NCBI GenBank assembly: GCA_034002405.1
Contig: JAVFAS010000001.1
Location: forward strand, 153,046-217,045
From: SZUA-365 sp034002405
GTDB lineage: Bacteria > Bacteroidota > Ignavibacteria > SZUA-365
Reading direction: 5' to 3'
DNA: 64,000 nt
In this document: positions 59,042-64,000 of the stretch, piece by piece
Layout: each line of letters starts with the position of its first letter
Numbering within the stretch: position 1 is the stretch's first letter
The notes under the pieces: generated by a model
Database searches by the model: none
The model's input: only the letters and a program-made list of their open reading frames with translations
Told to the model about the DNA's origin: nothing
Program-made: the position numbers and the translations under genes

Positions 59042-59070
59042 AATATATCCTGTGTTTTGGTCAAAGTCAA
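59042..59070 (-). promoter_or_regulatory. Strong promoter of the tRNA-rpmG-secE-nusG-rplK operon
   Basis: On the minus strand TTGACT (59070-59065), a 17-base spacer and TATATT (59047-59042), extended to TATATTTG, match both the general -35/-10 consensus and the Bacteroidota TAnnTTTG box exactly. Transcription would start near 59034, about 24 bases before the first tRNA. Confidence 0.85.
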
Positions 59071-59106
59071 ACGCTGAATGCGGTGCCGTGAAAAAAACCG
59101 GGCGTT

Positions 59107-60038
59107 TCAGAGATTTTTTTTCAGAAAAGCAACGATCGTCGCATCCAGACCGACGCCCGCATCCAAAATATCAGTGCCATGTCCGGCATTCGGATAGATC
59201 GTGACTTCCATCGCGGGATCGATGCCGCGATAGACGTCAACGGTCTCGATCGACCGCAGATCCTCGCTGCTGGCCGCCACCAACAACGGGCGGCCCTTGT
59301 ATTTGCGCACCGGACCCTCGGTCGGAAGTTCGTTGAAGTAATTGAGGCCCGGACTGATCAGCACCGTCGCGCGCACCGCCGGATCACCGGCGGCATAGAT
59401 GATGGCGTTGCTGCTGCCGTAGGATGCACCCACGATGCCGATGCGCCCGGCGTCGACCTTCGCATGCGCGCGCAGGAATGCCATCGCCGCGGTGATATCC
59501 GCCACGGCCTTGCGATCGGGACGCACGCTCCGCCCCGACGCGGTCTTGGTGCTCCCGCCATACCCGCGCATGTCGATCGCCAGCACGGTCATGCCCGCGG
59601 CCTGCAGCGAACCCGCCAACGCGGCGAAACTGCGCCGGTCACTGCGCCACTGATGGAGACACAACACCGCCGGCGCGCGGTTCCCCGCCGGGTACAGCGT
59701 TCCCGTGATCACAATGCCGTCGGCCGTGGTGAAACGGACCTCCTCGCTGCTGCCCCGCAATGCCGTCACCGTCGCGCCCCGGACGGTAGCCCCCCGCGCG
59801 ACGGCATCCCGNNNNNNNNNNNNNNNNNNNNNNNNNNNNNNNNNNNNNNNNNNNNNNNNNNNNNNNNNNNNNNNNNNNNNNNNNNNNNNNNNNNNNNNNN
59901 NNNNNNNNNNNCCCGCGCGACGGCATCCCGTCCCGCGCTCGTGCTGCCTGTCTCCCCGCCCGCGTTTCCTTCCGGCTGACAGCCGATGAACAGCATCGTT
60001 GCCAGTGCCGCGATCAGCATTCTCCTGCTTCTCATCAT
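59107..60038 (-). CDS. Lipoprotein alpha/beta hydrolase (dienelactone hydrolase-like), interrupted by an assembly gap
   Basis: The N-terminus is a lipoprotein signal (MMRSRRMLIAALATMLFIGC) with GGAG upstream of ATG 60038. The body has CLHQWRSDRRSF, DMRGYGGST, the nucleophile elbow GASYG, an acid in ASSEDLRS and His in NAGHGTD. A 100-N gap separates the two parts and puts them in different frames. Removing the N plus one copy of the 19-bp flanking repeat joins them in one frame, with GRDAVAR before the gap running into RDAVARGATVRG after it. The gene is therefore probably intact, ~270 residues. The substrate is unknown. Confidence 0.8.
59812..59911. other. Assembly gap of 100 N flanked by identical 19-bp sequences
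   Basis: CCCGCGCGACGGCATCCCG occurs directly before (59793-59811) and after (59912-59930) the N run. Deleting the N and one copy removes 119 bases and restores a single reading frame through the hydrolase gene, strong support for an unmerged contig overlap. Confidence 0.9.
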
Positions 60039-60079
60039 GATCTCCACCTTCATTTCTGGTATTCCGATATTGCGATGTT

Positions 60080-61075
60080 TCATGTGTCATGATGCGCCGC
60101 CGCGTCCGACGTCGGACGCGCCCCCGCGTTTCCCTCCTCCCGCGGTGCGTCGAGCCGGCGCAGGATTTCCGCCGCGATGTCGTCGGCGTCCATCCTGTCG
60201 TGTGCGTCGATCCACCGCAGTCGCGCTTCCTTGCGAAACCACGTCATCTGCCGCCGGGCGTATTGCCGGGTGCTCCGTTTGATCGCGTCGATACTGTCGG
60301 CGAGAGAGGTCGATGCGGCAAGATACCGGATGATTTCCGGATACCCAACCGCCTGGAGGGAGGTCCACCCCGGATCGGCGCCGCCCGCGAGCAGCGACGT
60401 TACTTCCTCGACCAACCCCGACGCGATCATGTCGTCCACACGCCGGTTGATGCGCGCGTTGAGCGCCGCCCGCTCGCGGCGCAGGCCGAACATCCGCGTA
60501 TCCTGGATCACTTGCGGCATGCGCTCACGCCGCAGCACGGAATAGGGACGGCCGGTGAGCAGGCAGACTTCCAGCGCGCGGATGACACGCACGGGATTCC
60601 GCCGGTCGATGCGCGCGGCGGTGTCCGGATCGTGTCGCGTGAGATCAGAAACAAGAGATTCCAGTCCTTCATTCCGGATTCGTTCCTCGAGCCGCGCGCG
60701 GAGCGCGGGGTCGGCTTCCGGTCCGTCGAATATCCCGTCGGTGATCGCACGAAGATACAGGCCCGATCCGCCCACCACCAGGACACGTCGGCCCCGGTGC
60801 TGGATGTCGGCGATCCAGTCCGCGGCCTCGCGGAAAAACCGTCCGGCGGTGTAGGTCTCGGACGGATCGCACACGTCGATGCCATGATGCGGCACGGCGC
60901 GACGCTGGGCGACGTCGGGCTTTGCCGTGCCGATATCGAGCCGACGGTAGACCTGCCGCGAATCGGCGCTGATGATTTCGGCGTCGAGCAACCGCGCGAG
61001 CGCGATGCCCGCGTCGGTCTTGCCCGAGGCCGTGGGTCCGGCAAGGACAATGATCGGTGGTGGTTTCGTCTCCAT
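60080..61075 (-). CDS. miaA: tRNA dimethylallyltransferase
   Basis: The 331 residues begin METKPPPIIVLAGPTASGKT, with P-loop GPTASGKT, then SADSRQVYRRLDIGTAKP and the RNA-binding region with GYPEIIRYL and RQYARRQMTWFRKE. It adds the isopentenyl group to A37 of tRNAs reading U-starting codons. A disordered ~20-residue tail (EEGNAGARPTSDAAAHHDT) ends the protein. It lies 10 bp after pcm in the same operon. Confidence 0.97.
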   Translation of the reverse strand: METKPPPIIVLAGPTASGKTDAGIALARLLDAEIISADSRQVYRRLDIGTAKPDVAQRRAVPHHGIDVCDPSETYTAGRFFREAADWIADIQHRGRRVLVVGGSGLYLRAITDGIFDGPEADPALRARLEERIRNEGLESLVSDLTRHDPDTAARIDRRNPVRVIRALEVCLLTGRPYSVLRRERMPQVIQDTRMFGLRRERAALNARINRRVDDMIASGLVEEVTSLLAGGADPGWTSLQAVGYPEIIRYLAASTSLADSIDAIKRSTRQYARRQMTWFRKEARLRWIDAHDRMDADDIAAEILRRLDAPREEGNAGARPTSDAAAHHDT

Positions 61076-61085
61076 CACCCCGGCG

Positions 61086-61742
61086 CTACATGCGCCAGCC
61101 TTCCTTGCCGACGAGGGGAACGAACTTGAAACCGGCATGCCGCGTCTGGGTGAATTCGTCACCATGGCGCTGCACGAGGACCATCGCCTGCGTCGCCTGG
61201 TCACCGACGGGGATGACCAGCCGTCCGCCGTCCGCGAGCTGCCGCAGCAGCGACGACGGCACGTCCGGCGCCCCGGCCGTGACGATGATGCCGTCGAACG
61301 GCGCGAATTGCGACCAACCGATGGTGCCATCGCCCACCTTCGAGGCGATATTGTACCCGAGCGTCTCCATGCGCCGCCGGGCGTGCTCGAGCAGGTCGAA
61401 ATGCCGCTCGATGGTGAAGACGCGTGCGCCGAGTTCGGCGAGAAGGCAGGCCTGGTACCCCGACCCGGTGCCGATTTCGAGCACCTTGTCGCCCCGGCGC
61501 ACCTGCAGAAGTTGCGTCATGAAGGCGACGGTGAAGGGTTGGGAGATGGTCTGCCGGCATTCGATCGGCAGGGCCGAGTCGTCATAGGCCTTGGGCTGGA
61601 AGACTTCCTGCACGAAGGCATGCCGCGGAACCACGGCGATGGCATTGATGACCGCCGGATCCGATATTCCTTTTTTCCGGAGCAGATCGATCAATTGCTG
61701 GCGCGCAAGGTCGAATTGTCGATGGGAAAAACCGCTGTTCAT
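61086..61742 (-). CDS. pcm: Protein-L-isoaspartate O-methyltransferase
   Basis: The 218 residues have the family entry motif VPRHAFV, then the SAM-binding motif I VLEIGTGSGYQACLLAEL and the post-I acidic TIERHFDLLEHA. It methylates L-isoaspartyl residues so damaged proteins can be repaired. Its start codon overlaps the cdaA stop by 4 bases. Confidence 0.95.
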   Translation of the reverse strand: MNSGFSHRQFDLARQQLIDLLRKKGISDPAVINAIAVVPRHAFVQEVFQPKAYDDSALPIECRQTISQPFTVAFMTQLLQVRRGDKVLEIGTGSGYQACLLAELGARVFTIERHFDLLEHARRRMETLGYNIASKVGDGTIGWSQFAPFDGIIVTAGAPDVPSSLLRQLADGGRLVIPVGDQATQAMVLVQRHGDEFTQTRHAGFKFVPLVGKEGWRM

Positions 61743-62563
61743 TCCGCCCTGTCCTCGCTCCCGTTCTCCTGTCCCGACAGCGCATCGAAAATGGATTTGA
61801 CGTTGACGTTGAGTCCGTGCCGCAGCGCCGCCCGCAGGGTTTCGGCCGAGAGATCGCGTTGCAGGCGGCCGTCCTCGGCCACGGAAATCGTACCGGTTTC
61901 CTCCGACACGACGATGGCCAGCGCATCGGTCTGCTCGGAGATACCGACGGCCGAACGGTGCCGCATGCCCATGATGAAGCCATCGATGCGCAGCTGGTTG
62001 CTCAGCGGCAGCGTGCAGCGCGCCGCCTCGACGATGCGGTCCTTGATCACCACCGCGCCGTCATGCAGCGGCGCTTTCGGATTGAACACCGACAGCAGCA
62101 GTTGCTTGCTGACCACCGCGCCGAGCGGAATGCCCGATTCGATGATCATACGGATACCCGTGCGCCGTGGAATCACGATCAGCGCACCGATTTGCCGCTG
62201 CGCCATCTCCTCGCAGGCCTCGGCGATCGCTTCGATGGTCTCGTCCATGCTGCGACGCATCAGATTCGCCATGAGCCGCCCGCGTCCAAGAATGACGAGC
62301 AGCCGGCGCAGCTCGGGCTGGAAGAGGATGATGAAGGCCACCACCCAGACATCGGCGAGAGTGCGGAGAATCCACGTCATGGCCTTCAGCTCGAGCGAGG
62401 CCGCCACGAAACTACCGGCAACAACCACGATGAGGCCGAGAAAGATCTGGATCGCGATCGTCCCCCGCATCACCAGGTAGAGCCGGTAGAAAATGAAGGT
62501 GACCACGACGATGTCGAGGATGTCGGTCCACCCGATCTCGAGAAAGCCGATATTAAACAGCAT
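61739..62563 (-). CDS. cdaA: Diadenylate cyclase, CdaA type
   Basis: The 274 residues have three N-terminal membrane helices, then a DAC domain with PLHDGAVVI (the DGA motif) and GMRHRSAVGISEQTD (the RHR motif). It makes cyclic di-AMP from ATP. The start at 62563 (MLFNIGFLEIGW) has GGAGGGAGGAG upstream and overlaps the folP end by 11 bases. Neighbours are folP upstream and pcm downstream; no glmM is present. Confidence 0.94.
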   Translation of the reverse strand: MLFNIGFLEIGWTDILDIVVVTFIFYRLYLVMRGTIAIQIFLGLIVVVAGSFVAASLELKAMTWILRTLADVWVVAFIILFQPELRRLLVILGRGRLMANLMRRSMDETIEAIAEACEEMAQRQIGALIVIPRRTGIRMIIESGIPLGAVVSKQLLLSVFNPKAPLHDGAVVIKDRIVEAARCTLPLSNQLRIDGFIMGMRHRSAVGISEQTDALAIVVSEETGTISVAEDGRLQRDLSAETLRAALRHGLNVNVKSIFDALSGQENGSEDRAE

Positions 62564-63416
62564 GCGCTCCTCCCTCCTCGATCGCGTCGGCGACGCGCAG
62601 CGCGTCGCGGACGGCGCGAACGTCATGCACACGGAGAATGCCCGCGCCGCGCCGCCAGGCGGACAGGCAGCTGGCGATCGTACCCGGCAGACGGTCGGGT
62701 GGCTCCGCCCCGGTCAGGGCACCGAGGAAGGATTTGCGCGAGGTACCGACAAGCAAGGGACAGCCGAGCGGACCGAAGTCCGCGAGCTCCCGCACAAGCT
62801 GCAGGTTGTGCGCGACGGTCTTCCCGAATCCGATACCCGGGTCGAGCACGAGTTCCGTCATGCCCGCGGCATGGCAGAACGCAATGCGCTCTTCGAAAAA
62901 GATATAGATGTCCTGTGTGACGTTTTTATAGGATGGCGCATCCTGCATCGTCGCGGGGGTCCCCGCCATGTGCATCAGCACAACGGGAGCGCCACATGCC
63001 GCCGCGACCTCGGCCATGCGTGGATCATGTCGCAGCGCGCTGACGTCGTTGATAAGATCCGCGCCGGCGTCGAGCGCCGCACGCGCGACATCCGCGTGCC
63101 GCGTATCGATGGAAATGGGGATGTCGGACTCCCGCCGCAGCGCTTCGATCACCGGCAGCACGCGGCGCAGTTCTTCGTCCGGCGGCAGTTCCGCCGCGCC
63201 GGGACGAGTCGACTCGCCACCGATATCGATGATGTCCGCCCCGTCGGCAATCATCGACCGTGCATGGGCGACCGCGTCCGCGACTCGGAGATGCTCTCCC
63301 CCATCGGAAAAGGAATCCGGCGTGACGTTCAGGATACCCATGATGCGACAGCGCTCCCCGGGATGCTGGATACGATCGGGGAGGACGAGGTCGGAGATGT
63401 TCCGCTCGCGGTTCAT
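62553..63416 (-). CDS. folP: Dihydropteroate synthase
   Basis: About 287 residues of TIM-barrel DHPS: MGILNVTPDSFSDGG, DIGGESTRPGA, SIDTRHADVA, NDVSALRHD, VLMHMAGTPATMQ, DPGIGFGKT and GTSRKSFLG. It joins p-aminobenzoate to the pterin in folate synthesis and is the sulfonamide target. The ATG at 63416 is preferred over the one at 63452. It is the first gene of the folP-cdaA-pcm-miaA set. Confidence 0.96.
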   Translation of the reverse strand: MNRERNISDLVLPDRIQHPGERCRIMGILNVTPDSFSDGGEHLRVADAVAHARSMIADGADIIDIGGESTRPGAAELPPDEELRRVLPVIEALRRESDIPISIDTRHADVARAALDAGADLINDVSALRHDPRMAEVAAACGAPVVLMHMAGTPATMQDAPSYKNVTQDIYIFFEERIAFCHAAGMTELVLDPGIGFGKTVAHNLQLVRELADFGPLGCPLLVGTSRKSFLGALTGAEPPDRLPGTIASCLSAWRRGAGILRVHDVRAVRDALRVADAIEEGGAHAV

Positions 63417-63723
63417 GCACACGGCTCCGGGCCCTGGCCCTGGATCCCGCACGATGCCGCTGGATTGATGCTGTTCATGTGCTGCAGTCTGCGTCGGTGA
63501 AATCCGGGTGAATTCCGATACAATACTGCATCATACGATCCACCGGCTAAAGATGCAATGCCGGACGGCGCCCACGCGAACGGCGCGGGCGGGCGGCACG
63601 GGCGTCCGGCGATCGCGACGGTCGCGCACCACGGCCGTAATGACAAACGAGGCCGCGGAATATCTTCCGCGGCCCCGTTCATTCAGGATCCGGAAGGCCC
63701 AGGACCCTGCATGTCGATGAGGA
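63417..63723. other. 307-bp intergenic region upstream of folP
   Basis: No coding sequence is supported here. It holds the terminator at 63646-63679 and an A+T-richer stretch around 63510-63555 that could carry the folP operon promoter. No box pair there is convincing. Confidence 0.6.
63646..63679 (-). terminator. Hairpin terminator after the T9SS cargo gene
   Basis: Arms GGCCGCGGAA (63651-63660) and TTCCGCGGCC (63665-63674) pair perfectly around TATC and extend with AACG/CGTT after one mismatch. On the minus strand the stem leads into CGTTTGTC, a weak U tract. It lies 44 bp past the stop codon at 63724. Confidence 0.7.
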
Positions 63724-64000
63724 TTACTTCGAGAGCGTCATCCGCTGCGTGAAGACGAAGTCCCCTGCCTGCATGCGGTAGACGTACGTCCCGCTCGGAA
63801 GATCCGAGGCATCGAACGTCACTTCATACCGACCCGCGGGCAGCGTTTCGTTCACCAGCTCCGCCATCTCCGTACCGAGCAGGTCGTACACCGCCACGCG
63901 CACGGCACGCTCCTCGCCGACCGTGAAGACGATCGACGTCGTCGGATTGAACGGATTCGGATAGTTCTGCTCGAGTCCGAATGCCATCGGTGTTGCCGCG
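63724..64000 (-). CDS. Secreted protein C-terminus with T9SS sorting domain (5' end outside window)
   Basis: Only the last ~92 residues are in the window. The frame is open to the right edge (AATP before the first visible Met). FGLEQNYPNPFNPTTSIVF is the classic start of a type A type IX secretion sorting domain. VRVAVYDLLGTEMAELVNE and GTYVYRMQAGDFVFTQRMTL complete it. The cargo domain lies outside, so function is unknown. Confidence 0.9.
   Translation of the reverse strand, partial: AATPMAFGLEQNYPNPFNPTTSIVFTVGEERAVRVAVYDLLGTEMAELVNETLPAGRYEVTFDASDLPSGTYVYRMQAGDFVFTQRMTLSK

Noticed and set aside
59930..60090. Alternative N-terminus of the hydrolase reading straight through the N gap (starting MTHETSQYRN)
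   Set aside because: It lacks a signal and runs out of frame with the obvious lipoprotein signal. Collapsing the gap gives the better frame.

Overview
The window looks like a GC-rich chromosome segment from the Bacteroidota/Chlorobiota (FCB) side of the tree, probably an Ignavibacteria- or Rhodothermia-like lineage. I cannot name a genus. The clues are three secreted proteins with type IX secretion sorting domains (one carries the NYPNPFNP motif) and promoters fitting both TTGAC-N17-TATATT and the Bacteroidota TAnnTTTG box. The str/S10 order is rpsL-rpsG-fusA-tuf-rpsJ. Unlike Bacteroidia, many genes have strong AAGGAG ribosome binding sites.

Bases 1-26.9 kb are accessory and envelope genes. 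They include T9SS cargo ends, an alpha/beta hydrolase and two ECF sigma loci. In the first sigma locus (3.2-6.5 kb, minus strand) one protein joins an anti-sigma-like domain, a membrane helix, a repeat-rich linker and an outer-membrane barrel-like C-terminus. A serpin lipoprotein follows it. In the second (10.6-14.1 kb, plus strand) the same two modules are separate genes, followed by a lipoprotein gene. Between and after these lie rhomboid, DinB, alkaline phosphatase, thioredoxin-like and DUF192 genes, two glycosyltransferases and a membrane-anchored GH13 amylase. An NtrB/NtrC-like pair (18.8-22.2 kb) is followed by a consensus sigma-54 promoter, two small secreted proteins with DxDxDG motifs and a glycine-rich outer-membrane protein. 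A lone crtI and a marC end this part.

Bases 26.9-59.0 kb are the translation/transcription core, all on the minus strand. In transcription order: four tRNAs (Thr, Tyr, Gly, Thr), rpmG, tRNA-Trp, secE, nusG, rplKAJL, rpoBC; then rpsL, rpsG, fusA, tuf; then the S10/spc/alpha clusters from rpsJ to rplQ; then engB. rpsD is absent from its usual place between rpsK and rpoA, and tuf is absent from the tRNA-secE junction. Promoters, terminators and hairpins mark the operon borders.

Bases 59.1-64.0 kb hold a compact minus-strand operon, folP-cdaA-pcm-miaA, followed by a lipoprotein hydrolase, and upstream of it the end of another T9SS cargo gene. The two 100-N gaps (7297-7396 and 59812-59911) are each flanked by identical sequence. 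They appear to be unmerged contig overlaps, and collapsing the second restores an intact gene.
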